Source: Teredinibacter purpureus (lineage in GTDB: Bacteria; Pseudomonadota; Gammaproteobacteria; Pseudomonadales; Cellvibrionaceae). Taken from it: a stretch of 64,000 bases of DNA. Each line of letters opens with the position of its first letter. The first letter of the stretch is position 1. The translations under genes and the position numbers were made by a program. The notes below the pieces were generated by a model. It was not told the origin of the DNA. It saw nothing but the letters and a program-made list of their open reading frames with translations, and did no database searches. Shown here piece after piece: positions 38,118-47,293 of this stretch. The DNA lies in contig NZ_CP060092.1 of NCBI RefSeq assembly GCF_014217335.1, forward strand, positions 3,241,501 to 3,305,500. Reading direction: 5' to 3'.

Positions 38118-39287
38118 ATGAAATTGCCTCCTCTGGTGGAACCCCTCGCCGAACTAAGTTCAGAAGAAATTGCACGCTATAGCCGTCACCTACTGATCCC
38201 TGAATTTGGTATAACCGGCCAGAAACGACTTAAAAACAGCAAAGTGTTGGTTATTGGTGCGGGTGGGCTCGGTTCGCCAGCATTGCTGTACCTTGCCGCG
38301 GCAGGTGTTGGCACCATAGGTATTGTTGAGTTCGACACGGTCGAGGAGTCTAATCTACAGCGACAGGTGATCCATCGCGTTGAAGATGTTGGCGAACCAA
38401 AGGTTGAAAGTGCAGCAAAATCAATTCGTCAATTAAACCCCTATATTCAATTAACATTATACCCGCAACGTTTGGACGCCGAAAATGTATGCCTTATTTT
38501 TAGTGGGTACGATTTAATTGTTGACGGCACCGATAATTTTTCCACGCGGTATCTTGTTAATGATGCCTCTGTGTTAACCGGCAAGCCCTATATATGGGGC
38601 TCTATCTTTCGCTTTGAAGGGCAAGCGTCTGTATTTTGGGAGAATGCACCTGACGGCTTGGGGCGAAACTACCGAGACTTATACCCAGAACCACCTCCGC
38701 CAGAGTTTGCACCGTCTTGTTCCGAGGGCGGTGTGTTGGGTGTGCTGTGTGCTTCTATTGGCTCTATTATGGCTACAGAAGCGATTAAATTAATTACCGG
38801 TGTGGGTGAGAGCTTGCTTGGTCGCTTAATGGTGTATGACGCACTCGACATGACTTACCGTACCCTGCCTTTGGGCAAAGACCCAAATCGAACACCTATC
38901 ACAACACTTGTAGATTACGATTATTTTTGTGGTTTACAACACGTAACAGAGGATAACCGGCTACCCACAAGTATTCACCCAAAAGATTTAAAAAAACTTC
39001 GAGATACGGGTGAAAAATTTCATTTGATCGATGTACGTGAAGAAACTGAATGGAATATTGCGCATATTTCTGGTGCGCTTCACATTCCTAAAAACGCTGT
39101 CGTGAATGGCGGATTACCTGAGAATATCACAAAAGATTCACCTATTATTTTGCATTGTAAATCGGGTGTTCGTTCTAGGGATGTATTTTATTCATTACAA
39201 AAAAGAGGATTTTCCAACGTAAAGCATTTAGAAGGCGGAATTATTTCTTGGATAAAAGAGATAGATCCATCTCTACCACTGTACTAA
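38118..39287 (+). CDS. moeZ: MoeZ-type adenylyltransferase-sulfurtransferase
   Basis: This 389-residue fusion has a ThiF/MoeB adenylation domain (about 15-250; nucleotide motif GAGGLGSPALLYLAAAGVG) and a C-terminal rhodanese domain (about 285-389) with the active Cys in HCKSGVRS. The loop PPPPEFAPSCSEGGVLGVL is characteristic of MoeZ, and the CxxC zinc pairs of MoeB are missing, as in MoeZ. It adenylates the C-terminal Gly of a ThiS-like carrier and transfers sulfur to give a thiocarboxylate. The carrier is encoded two genes downstream. Confidence 0.93.
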   Translation: MKLPPLVEPLAELSSEEIARYSRHLLIPEFGITGQKRLKNSKVLVIGAGGLGSPALLYLAAAGVGTIGIVEFDTVEESNLQRQVIHRVEDVGEPKVESAAKSIRQLNPYIQLTLYPQRLDAENVCLIFSGYDLIVDGTDNFSTRYLVNDASVLTGKPYIWGSIFRFEGQASVFWENAPDGLGRNYRDLYPEPPPPEFAPSCSEGGVLGVLCASIGSIMATEAIKLITGVGESLLGRLMVYDALDMTYRTLPLGKDPNRTPITTLVDYDYFCGLQHVTEDNRLPTSIHPKDLKKLRDTGEKFHLIDVREETEWNIAHISGALHIPKNAVVNGGLPENITKDSPIILHCKSGVRSRDVFYSLQKRGFSNVKHLEGGIISWIKEIDPSLPLY

Positions 39288-39367
39288 TTTTAAAATAACA
39301 AGTCGACGATGATGTCCGCACCATAAGCTTACGAGAAAACCAAAGCCAACTAGGAGACTGCTCAACA

Positions 39368-39799
39368 ATGTTAACTATTCTTAACAACCTTATAGATGCG
39401 ATGAAAACACAAGCACAGCAGGATCATCCCATCGAAACCTGTGGCATTATCGCTGGCCCGAAAGATTCACACTTACCTTTGCGTTTGATCCCTATGCGTA
39501 ACATTGCACAATCCAGTACGTTTTTTGAGTTTGACCCCCAACAACAATTGCGAGTATGGCGCGAGATGGAAGCTCTCGATGAAGTTCCCGTTGTTTTTTA
39601 TCATTCACATACACAATCGGCGGCTTATCCTAGCTATACCGATAGGCTCTATGCCTCCGAGCCAGAGGCACATTACGTAATAATAAGTACAGATCCCACG
39701 AGAAAATGCAGCGTACGTAGTTTTCGTATCATAAAGGGTGAGGTCACTGAAGAGCGCATTGTGAACCTCGTTAGTTATAACAATACCATTGCCTGTTAA
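39368..39799 (+). CDS. JAMM/MPN metalloprotease (Mec+/QbsD type)
   Basis: The 143-residue protein is a bacterial JAMM peptidase. The zinc motif HSHTQSAAYPSYTD fits HxH-x7-S-x2-D and an upstream Glu sits in PIETCG. Homologues either trim residues from a sulfur-carrier C-terminus (QbsD on QbsE) or cut an amino acid from the carrier (Mec+ on CysO). The carrier here already ends in GG, so trimming is unnecessary and a Mec+-like release step is more likely. Confidence 0.92.
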   Translation: MLTILNNLIDAMKTQAQQDHPIETCGIIAGPKDSHLPLRLIPMRNIAQSSTFFEFDPQQQLRVWREMEALDEVPVVFYHSHTQSAAYPSYTDRLYASEPEAHYVIISTDPTRKCSVRSFRIIKGEVTEERIVNLVSYNNTIAC

Positions 39800-39822
39800 A
39801 CGAAATTTTAAAGGAGACTCTT

Positions 39823-40095
39823 ATGCCCATCACTGTCAATATTCCAACCATTCTGCAACCTCTTACGCAGCATAAAAAACGGATTACAGCAAACGGAAAA
39901 ACGGTAAATGAAATTATCGATGATATTGATATTCACTACCCCGGAATTAAAAATCGCGTTATAGCAGAAGGGAAAGTACATAGATTTATGAATATATATG
40001 TGAACGATAATGATATTCGATTTACGGAAAATCTACGTACAACTATTAGCGAAAATGATTCTCTGACTATTCTTCCTGCTGTTGCAGGTGGTTAA
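39823..40095 (+). CDS. ThiS/MoaD-like sulfur carrier protein
   Basis: The 90-residue ubiquitin-fold protein ends in AVAGG with the stop directly after GG. It has the usual beta-grasp pattern (KRITANGKTVNEIIDDID; NIYVNDNDIRFTENL). The terminal Gly is the site for adenylation by the MoeZ-like enzyme and thiocarboxylate formation. It follows the JAMM gene with GGAGA at good spacing. Confidence 0.93.
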   Translation: MPITVNIPTILQPLTQHKKRITANGKTVNEIIDDIDIHYPGIKNRVIAEGKVHRFMNIYVNDNDIRFTENLRTTISENDSLTILPAVAGG

Positions 40096-40133
40096 CGGCC
40101 CTTAATCGCTGAATTTTTTCTTCCGGATATTCT

Positions 40134-43100
40134 ATGCAAAAACTTACACACTTGTTGAAAGGCTGCTCGCTCGATGTAGATGTAATCGGTGCTTCGGTAG
40201 GTTCACCAGCGGGATTTTCCTCTGTAATACAGTCTCTTTCTGATCAAAGCCGTACGCTGGGCCTACAGCCAAAGTTAAATCAGGTAAATGCGCCCTCTCC
40301 CTCTCTTGCTTTTCGGTTTTCAACACCCTTCACAAAACCAGTTTATTGCACTATAACAGCATGGGAAAATGCTCCCCAAAGGGCTGGTGGTGAAATGGTG
40401 TTACAAGCGGCCACGGGAATAATGTCAGTTCATGGGCGTGCAACCGGCAACGCGCAAGCGCTTGGTTTACCCTATGTTTCTACACTCACATCAGCCTTAG
40501 CGCTACACGGTGCTTTTGCTTCTGCCGTCGGACAATTGCGCGGCCTTGATTGTGAACGCTGCGATATCTCGATGATGTCTGCTGGATTGTTGGCGGTTGG
40601 GCAATACCTAGCCGGTGCTACTGCAAACACCGATACAGAAAAATTAACACCCGACACCTTTACGGGTGAACTCCACCCGCCTTTTGTCTCGTCTGATGGC
40701 ATTATTTTTGAACTAGAAACACTGACACCTGAACCTTGGAAAAATTTTTGGTGTGCAATAGGTGTAACCCCTAAACAAGCAGGTAAAGGTTGGTCCGCAT
40801 TTTTAATGCGTTACGCAAAGGCCGTTGCTCCCCTTCCCTCTGAGCTAAAACAAGCGGTTTCACGATTATCCTATAAGCATATTGAGGAGCTGTGTAAAAG
40901 TACTGGCCTATCGATTTGCTCCGTACGCAGTATTGCAGAGCGACAAAAAGACAGCGATTATGCAGAACAACGGCAGCATGGCCCGTGGCATTTTAGCACC
41001 GAAGGTGCTTCGCACTATAACGCACAGAATAATAGCCACACACCAAACAGTAGCCACAAACAGCGCCCAACAAACCAATTGCCTTTAACAGGCTTGGTTG
41101 TTATTGAAGCCTGTCGACGTATTCAGGGCCCATTGGCAGGACATTTATTGGCGTTACTCGGCGCTACAGTAATTCGTATAGAACCTCCAGGGGGAGATCC
41201 ACTGCGTGGTATGCCACCCGTTGAGGGCGATGTGTCAGTACGTTTTGATGCACTAAACCGTCTAAAAAGCATACGTGAAATTGATCTGAAAACGGCTACT
41301 GGGCAAGCAGAAGTAAAAGCGCTAGCACGTGATGCTGATGTTTTTTTACATAACTGGGCACCAGAAAAAGCTGCTGAATTTCAGCTGGACAGCGCCGATA
41401 TGGCCAAGATCAATCCCCATCTAATTTACGCTTACGCCGGCGGCTGGGGGACATTAGATGGACAGCAAACCTTGCCCGGCACCGATTTTATGGTGCAAGC
41501 TTTTTCAGGTATCGCTGCAATAATTTCGGCACATTCGGGTCAAAATGGCGGTTCTTTGTTTACCGTACTGGATACATTGGGTGGCGTTATTGCCGCACAG
41601 GGTATTACAGCTGCGCTGCTGGCTCGTTACCTCAATAACGAAACGGTACGTGTTGATACCTCTTTGTTGGGCGCAGCACATTTACTTCGCCACAGTAGCA
41701 ATTCAATAGATAGCCGTTTACACATAAATCCTTTAACGTCATCCGTTAACTTTCTACCGGTCAATAATATTTACCGAACGCTACAAGGTTCGCTAGCGAT
41801 TGAATGTTTTGATGAACAGAGTATTGCGCGTTTTGCTGAAGCGATTGGCGTTACCGTACCCATACAGACACCCAGCTTCATTGACGCAGTAAAAGAAAAA
41901 TTGTTGACCAGAGCTGCGCAACACTGGCTAAAAGTAATAGTGGCTGCTGATGTTGCCGTTGCGAAAGTCGTAGTCGATCTAGATGAGTTAACGACGCATC
42001 CTTACAGCAAAATCTGTTTGGCTCTTGCTCCTAACACCTATGCACAAGTAAAAAGCCCATGGCGATTTAACAAGACACCTTCTGTTATGAATAATTCCGG
42101 TATTAAAGACCTCGTGCCCTTCGCGCTGCGCAAACAATGGGTGGATGAAGGTGTTTACCCTAATCAATCTATCTTCGCCCTATTCCAGCAACACGCGCAG
42201 CAAGAACCGGATAAACCTGCAATTTTAACGTTGATGGACACGATTACCTACGGCCAGCTTCAAGACAGTACGTTACGTTTGGCAAGCAGTTTTCAACAGC
42301 TGGGCATTGTAGCAGGCGATGTTATCGCGTATCAGTTACCCAACTCCTGGCATTGTTGTCTCATCGACCTAGCAGCGGCAGCATTGGGGGCAGTAGTAGC
42401 CCCTTTCCCTCTGGGGCGCGGGCGTTTAGATATAGAAGCGCTGTTAGGCCGCTGTAACGCTCGTGTATTTATTGGTGTAGAACAGTATGCGGGTATAAAT
42501 ATTTGTGAATTGATTGAATCGCTACGACCAACATTACTTTCATTGCGTTTTATGATTGTTGATAGCGCATCGCGAACAGCTTGGTATAATTTGCAATCGC
42601 TACTGGAAACCACACCGATTACACGTGAACATCTACCGGATGTTTGCCCTCATTCGCCAGCACGTTTATTGGTGTCATCAGGTACTGAGTCCGAACCCAA
42701 ACTTGTTGCCTATTCACACAATGCATTGTTGGGTGGGCGCGGTAGGTTTTTACAACGATTGATACAGGAAGGAGGTCATTTTCGCGGTCTGTATCTGGTG
42801 CCTTTGGGATCGGCTTTTGGTTCTACGGCAACGGTCGGCGCTTTATCTTTTTTAGGCGGCTCTATTGTCCTTTTATCAAAATTCGATCCTGCCGCAGCAG
42901 TTCAAGTCATGCAAGAATTTAAACCCACGCATATTCTGGGTGTGCCCACTATGTTTCAACGCATTGCGGTAGAGCCCAGCCTAGCCAGTATCGACAAATC
43001 AAGCCTTCACTGTGTTGTTAGCGGCGGCGCAGTCATTGATGAGGCTACCATTCATCGCTGCCGGGACGCCTTCGCTTGCAACTTTGTAAACCTCTACGGT

Positions 43101-43745
43101 TCCGCCGACGGGGTTAATTGTCACAACCACCCAGAAGATCACCCCGAGACAATTCTCCACACTGTTGGTAGGCCCAACCCTTCGGTTTGTGCCCTTAAAA
43201 TTATCGATGAGCAAGGCATTGAATTACCACAGGGTAGAACGGGCGAAATTATCGCACGCGGCCCTTTAAGCCCCATGCAATATGTCAATGCGCCTGAACT
43301 AGATGCACGCTATCGCGATTCCTTAGGTTGGGTGCATACCGGTGATATAGGGCGCATGGACGAATACGGATACCTGGTTTTATCGGGCCGAAAAAAAGAT
43401 ATCATTATTCGTGGTGGTGTGAATATTAGCCCCGTTCAGATTGAAAAATTAGCCACTGGCCATCCGGATATCATTGGTGCAGCTTGTGTTCCTATTGCCG
43501 ATCACGACGTAGGCCACCGAATGTGTATTTGCTTGATGTTACGTATTGGCGCAGAACGACCGAGTCTGTTGGCCATGTCTGAATTTCTGGTCGCCGAAGG
43601 CATAGAAGTGAATAAGCTGCCAGAATATTTACGCTTTTATAAAGACTTCCCGCTAAGCCCCGCAGGAAAAATTGATAAAATTAGCTTAGCTGCTGACCTA
43701 GAATCACTCAGCACATCCGTTGCGCGTGCCGAACAGGTTGTTTAA
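40134..43745 (+). CDS. Fusion: family III CoA-transferase-like plus AMP-ligase
   Basis: This very large protein (1203 residues) begins with an incomplete CoA-transferase-like region (1-250), followed by a CaiB/BaiF-type domain (about 318-660; LPLTGLVVIEACRRIQGPLAG, PGTDFMVQAFSG with the probable catalytic Asp). It ends with an ANL adenylate-forming domain (about 690-1190; SSGTESEPK, NLYGSADG, HTGDIGRMDEYGY, SPAGKIDK). The ligase would activate a carboxylate as AMP-ester or CoA-thioester for attack by carrier thiocarboxylate. Similar fusions with CaiB and ligase parts occur in thioquinolobactin and PDTC clusters. The substrate is unknown. Confidence 0.88.
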   Translation: MQKLTHLLKGCSLDVDVIGASVGSPAGFSSVIQSLSDQSRTLGLQPKLNQVNAPSPSLAFRFSTPFTKPVYCTITAWENAPQRAGGEMVLQAATGIMSVHGRATGNAQALGLPYVSTLTSALALHGAFASAVGQLRGLDCERCDISMMSAGLLAVGQYLAGATANTDTEKLTPDTFTGELHPPFVSSDGIIFELETLTPEPWKNFWCAIGVTPKQAGKGWSAFLMRYAKAVAPLPSELKQAVSRLSYKHIEELCKSTGLSICSVRSIAERQKDSDYAEQRQHGPWHFSTEGASHYNAQNNSHTPNSSHKQRPTNQLPLTGLVVIEACRRIQGPLAGHLLALLGATVIRIEPPGGDPLRGMPPVEGDVSVRFDALNRLKSIREIDLKTATGQAEVKALARDADVFLHNWAPEKAAEFQLDSADMAKINPHLIYAYAGGWGTLDGQQTLPGTDFMVQAFSGIAAIISAHSGQNGGSLFTVLDTLGGVIAAQGITAALLARYLNNETVRVDTSLLGAAHLLRHSSNSIDSRLHINPLTSSVNFLPVNNIYRTLQGSLAIECFDEQSIARFAEAIGVTVPIQTPSFIDAVKEKLLTRAAQHWLKVIVAADVAVAKVVVDLDELTTHPYSKICLALAPNTYAQVKSPWRFNKTPSVMNNSGIKDLVPFALRKQWVDEGVYPNQSIFALFQQHAQQEPDKPAILTLMDTITYGQLQDSTLRLASSFQQLGIVAGDVIAYQLPNSWHCCLIDLAAAALGAVVAPFPLGRGRLDIEALLGRCNARVFIGVEQYAGINICELIESLRPTLLSLRFMIVDSASRTAWYNLQSLLETTPITREHLPDVCPHSPARLLVSSGTESEPKLVAYSHNALLGGRGRFLQRLIQEGGHFRGLYLVPLGSAFGSTATVGALSFLGGSIVLLSKFDPAAAVQVMQEFKPTHILGVPTMFQRIAVEPSLASIDKSSLHCVVSGGAVIDEATIHRCRDAFACNFVNLYGSADGVNCHNHPEDHPETILHTVGRPNPSVCALKIIDEQGIELPQGRTGEIIARGPLSPMQYVNAPELDARYRDSLGWVHTGDIGRMDEYGYLVLSGRKKDIIIRGGVNISPVQIEKLATGHPDIIGAACVPIADHDVGHRMCICLMLRIGAERPSLLAMSEFLVAEGIEVNKLPEYLRFYKDFPLSPAGKIDKISLAADLESLSTSVARAEQVV

Positions 43746-43747
43746 CC

Positions 43748-44968
43748 ATGATAGTTTCCAGCGAAAGTATAGCGCTAACCGTGCGCGAATTTGTCGATCA
43801 AGAAATAATCCCTAATGAATTATTCTTGGCCAAGAATGATAACGCTGCACAAAAATTATTAGGAGAATTGCGCAAAAAAGCTCAGGATGCAGGTTTGTTT
43901 GGTTTGTTTTATCCCAAGATAAGCGCCGGGAAATTCACATCTTTGAGCAACTATCTTGGCGTTGCAGAGCAAGAGGGCCGAAGCGAATATGGCCCGTTAG
44001 TTTTTGGTGGAGAAGCAACATTAGATGCACATATGCTGCATCAATACGGCAACCCGGTTATTCGTGAAAAATTTCTTGCGCCAATGGCTGCGGGTGACAT
44101 TATTGCCGGCTATGCCATGACCGAGCCAGAAGCCTGTGGCTCAGTTCCCGCGACACTTCATTCGTCGGCAACATTGATAAACGGGCACTGGATAGTCAAC
44201 GGGCGAAAGTGGTTTATCTGTAGAGCTGATCGTGCATCCTTTGTCACGGTGGTTGCGCGTACAAATCCTTGCGCGACTATTGATCAAGCCTTTTCTATGA
44301 TTGTTGTACCGGTAGCCACACCAGGTTGTAGTATCGACAATCACATTAAGATATTTGGGCAATATCGGGGCCAAGCAGAAATCTCCTTTAATAAAGTCAG
44401 TGTACCCGAGGACTATTTACTGGGTAAGCAGGGCTTGGGATTATCAATGATAGGCCAGCGACTGAATTTGGGCCGAATATTACGCAGTGCACAATGGATA
44501 GGCCTGGCACAACGCTGTTTCGATCTAATGTGTGAGCGCATAGGGTCTCCGCGCGGCGTTTCCATAATGCTTGCGGACAAACAATTAATTCGCCAGCATG
44601 TTTTCAATGCCTATAAAGCTATCGCTAGTGCACGTGCGTTAATGCAAGCAGCGGCCCAAGCACTGGACAGTTGGCAGCCTAGCGATATAGCCGTAAATAT
44701 GGCCAAGGTTGCCGCTTCGCAAGCCCTGAACTTAGCCGCTGACTCTGCCATACAAGTATTTGGTGCAGAAGGCGTTAGTGATCGCACGCCCTTGGCCAGT
44801 ATCTTTCAAATTGCACGAACAACACGCATTTTGGATGGTGCCGATGAAACGCTAATCAGCAGCCTTGGTCGCCGTATCCTTGCCAGTCACCCTAGTTATA
44901 GGGTTGCCCATTCCAACGCCAACGTTAACCTTAATCAAGCGCCCATCTATTATCATGACAACAACTAA
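43748..44968 (+). CDS. Acyl-CoA dehydrogenase family protein
   Basis: The 406-residue flavoprotein has the ACAD layout: N-terminal helical domain, beta domain with GYAMTEPEACGS (FAD/substrate loop) and a C-terminal helical domain (VFGAEGVSDRTPLA, IARTTRILDGADE). It begins 3 bases after the fusion gene. In this setting it probably oxidises an acyl or ring substrate tethered to CoA or to the ligase domain, for example to aromatise or desaturate it before sulfur insertion. Confidence 0.92.
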   Translation: MIVSSESIALTVREFVDQEIIPNELFLAKNDNAAQKLLGELRKKAQDAGLFGLFYPKISAGKFTSLSNYLGVAEQEGRSEYGPLVFGGEATLDAHMLHQYGNPVIREKFLAPMAAGDIIAGYAMTEPEACGSVPATLHSSATLINGHWIVNGRKWFICRADRASFVTVVARTNPCATIDQAFSMIVVPVATPGCSIDNHIKIFGQYRGQAEISFNKVSVPEDYLLGKQGLGLSMIGQRLNLGRILRSAQWIGLAQRCFDLMCERIGSPRGVSIMLADKQLIRQHVFNAYKAIASARALMQAAAQALDSWQPSDIAVNMAKVAASQALNLAADSAIQVFGAEGVSDRTPLASIFQIARTTRILDGADETLISSLGRRILASHPSYRVAHSNANVNLNQAPIYYHDNN

Positions 44969-46160
44969 TAGCCCACCGTTTCGCGCTGTATTGTGGAGGC
45001 TCAATGTGGTGCTCGTAAGCGCCATGAGCTTGCCCATGTTAGTGCTGTATGCCATGAGCAGTTTAGGGCCGTTCATTACACAGGATTTACACATACATCC
45101 AGGCTTACTAGGCTATGTGATTTTTTCATCGTTTGCTGTTGCTGCTTTATTATCTTTAGTAGCGGGACGTTATGTGGACCGCCTTGGCTCTCGCAATGCC
45201 CTGCTACTACTTTTCCTAGTGGTCGCACTGGCATTCAGCCTTATCGGTTTTACCTCGCAGTTTTCTGGGTTAATGTCAGCCGCTGCCTTGTGCGGTGTGG
45301 CTCAGGCATTGGCAAACCCCGTAACAAATTTATTAATTGCACAACAAGTTCCACCAAAACAAAAAGCCTTTACTGTTGGTTTAAAACAATCCGGTGTACA
45401 AGTTGCAGCACTCTTTGCCGGTTTGATATTACCCACGCTGGCCAGCATATTAGGCTGGCGAAACGCCGTGGTCATTATAGTGCCGTTGTGTTTATTGCTC
45501 GCCGTAACAAGTACAACGGTAACGCCAAATACCCATACCCCTAAGGATAATGCCCTACCCCTTACTGCACCCAATCAACGCCTGTCGTTATTGATGGGCG
45601 TGCAATTTTGTGTCGGTGTTTCCTTGTCGGCCTTCGTGATCTTCGTGCCGTTATTTGCGCACCACCTAGGCATGGCAAAACCTCTGGCCGGATTACTGAT
45701 TGCAGGGTTTGGCGCTATGGGTATTCTCTCCCGTATCTTACTGACGTCTATCAGCGCAAAAATGCGCGAAGAAGCAGTATTGCTCGCGATACTAATCGCC
45801 GTCGCTGCGTTGGCCGTCTTGCTCACAACGCACGCTACCCCATCCCGCTATTGGCCGATCTGGTGCGGTGTTATTGGCATGGGTTTAACCGCCGTTGCGA
45901 CCAATGCTATAGCCATGGGGATGTTAATAAGAGACCCAACACTGGGGGCTCTAACGACAGCATCCGGCTTCGTATCAGTAGCGTTTTTTGGTGGGTTTGC
46001 AGTCGGGGCTCCCATTTTTGGCGCGATTATTAATTCGAGCTTAGGGTATGGTGTCGGCTGGAAACTGCTCTGTTCAATATTATTGTTGGGGTGTTTTATT
46101 GCGAGCCTATTAATCGTTGCACGACATCGCGCAACACGGGCAAAGAGCCAAACAATATGA
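44955..46160 (+). CDS. MFS transporter
   Basis: From the ATG at 44955 (14-base overlap with the previous gene) the protein is 401 residues with 12 hydrophobic helices and an MFS cytoplasmic loop (GRYVDRLGSRNALLL). The longer frame from 44865 would lie inside the dehydrogenase gene and is rejected. It is likely the exporter of the cluster's product, or an uptake system. The stop overlaps the next start (ATGA). Confidence 0.92.
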   Translation: MTTTNSPPFRAVLWRLNVVLVSAMSLPMLVLYAMSSLGPFITQDLHIHPGLLGYVIFSSFAVAALLSLVAGRYVDRLGSRNALLLLFLVVALAFSLIGFTSQFSGLMSAAALCGVAQALANPVTNLLIAQQVPPKQKAFTVGLKQSGVQVAALFAGLILPTLASILGWRNAVVIIVPLCLLLAVTSTTVTPNTHTPKDNALPLTAPNQRLSLLMGVQFCVGVSLSAFVIFVPLFAHHLGMAKPLAGLLIAGFGAMGILSRILLTSISAKMREEAVLLAILIAVAALAVLLTTHATPSRYWPIWCGVIGMGLTAVATNAIAMGMLIRDPTLGALTTASGFVSVAFFGGFAVGAPIFGAIINSSLGYGVGWKLLCSILLLGCFIASLLIVARHRATRAKSQTI

Positions 46161-47293
46161 TCCAAAATAATAAGACGGCATGTACAACACAGCTCCACTG
46201 CAATAAAGCGCTAAGCCAAGTGGAAATAGAGCACGCTCTCACTCTCCTATTTAATCGAATGGATACCATTAAAGCGGATTGCGGTGAAAAATTTCCATTG
46301 TTTTCGCCTGACACACAAGATAATTGGCTTCTTTCCAAACGAGGAAGCTGGGCCGGTGGATTTTGGGGTGGCTGGTGGTGGTTACGTGCAAAAGTAACCG
46401 GTGATTTAACCGCAAAGGCCTATGCAGAAAACATTTGCCATAAACTTGCCCCGCAACTTGCTACAAGCTCTATCAATCGCAGTTTAATTTTTTGGTACGG
46501 CTGCGGTTTAGGAGCACAATGGTTCGGTGACTCTGTTGCTAAAAAACTCTGCGAGAAAGCTTCAAATGTACTGGCGTCATCTTACTGCCACGCACTAGGC
46601 ATTGTGCCACTCGGCGTAGAAATGGGTGGAGGGCCTCAAGGCGATGAACGCTGCACTATCGATAGCCTCGCCTCTTGCAGCCTGCTACTCACTAAGTTTG
46701 GCAGTAACCACAATAAAAAAATTGCAAAGCAGCATGCCGAAACACTGCTTACACTTTGCTGTTCCAAACACGGCACTTACCACTCCGCCATTAACCTCGT
46801 TAACGGGACACTGCAACCGCAAGGCGTTGCGGGCACTTGGTCGCGCGGCCAAGCATGGGCGATGCTTGCATTGAGTCAGGCGGCCATTTACTGGGGAGAA
46901 CCTTATTTAAGCCACGCGCACGCCGCAGCAAATTACTGGAAGCACACTCGACCATTGCCAAACGCCCCTTCAAACTTAAACAAACCCAATGGCCCTGCCG
47001 ACCCCTCCGCAACCCTTATTGCAACTATTGCTATCCTGCAGCTTGGCAACAGATTGCCAGATGAAAGTAACTGGCGGATCTATGTTCATCAGCAAGTACG
47101 CCATATTTTATCCAACACTTATTTCACTGGTTTTACGAACAACGAAAAACAAAAAGCGTCCGGAATTTTTTGGGGCAATTGCTATAATATCGCTAACAAC
47201 AAACACGCGCTGGTTGAATGTGTGTGGGGCAGCTTCTTTTTAACGGCAGTATTATCAGTATTAGGGAATAAAATTTCCGCCGATGAAATATAG
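46157..47293 (+). CDS. GH88-like (unsaturated glycuronyl hydrolase family) protein
   Basis: This 378-residue protein has the (alpha/alpha)6-barrel signatures of GH88: SWAGGFWGGWWWL, DERCTIDSLASCSLLL with the Asp of the unsaturated-glucuronyl-hydrolase site, TWSRGQAWAMLAL and VWGSFFLTAVL. It has no signal peptide, so it acts in the cytoplasm. Its start overlaps the MFS stop (ATGA), so it is transcriptionally part of the cluster. A sugar-active enzyme in a thiocarboxylate cluster is unexpected; it may remove a sugar from an imported or protected form, or may be an accidental neighbour. Confidence 0.82.
   Translation: MIQNNKTACTTQLHCNKALSQVEIEHALTLLFNRMDTIKADCGEKFPLFSPDTQDNWLLSKRGSWAGGFWGGWWWLRAKVTGDLTAKAYAENICHKLAPQLATSSINRSLIFWYGCGLGAQWFGDSVAKKLCEKASNVLASSYCHALGIVPLGVEMGGGPQGDERCTIDSLASCSLLLTKFGSNHNKKIAKQHAETLLTLCCSKHGTYHSAINLVNGTLQPQGVAGTWSRGQAWAMLALSQAAIYWGEPYLSHAHAAANYWKHTRPLPNAPSNLNKPNGPADPSATLIATIAILQLGNRLPDESNWRIYVHQQVRHILSNTYFTGFTNNEKQKASGIFWGNCYNIANNKHALVECVWGSFFLTAVLSVLGNKISADEI

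Noticed and set aside
44865..44954. Longer N-terminus for the MFS transporter
   Set aside because: It lies inside the dehydrogenase gene in another frame; the ATG at 44955 starts the hydrophobic protein cleanly.
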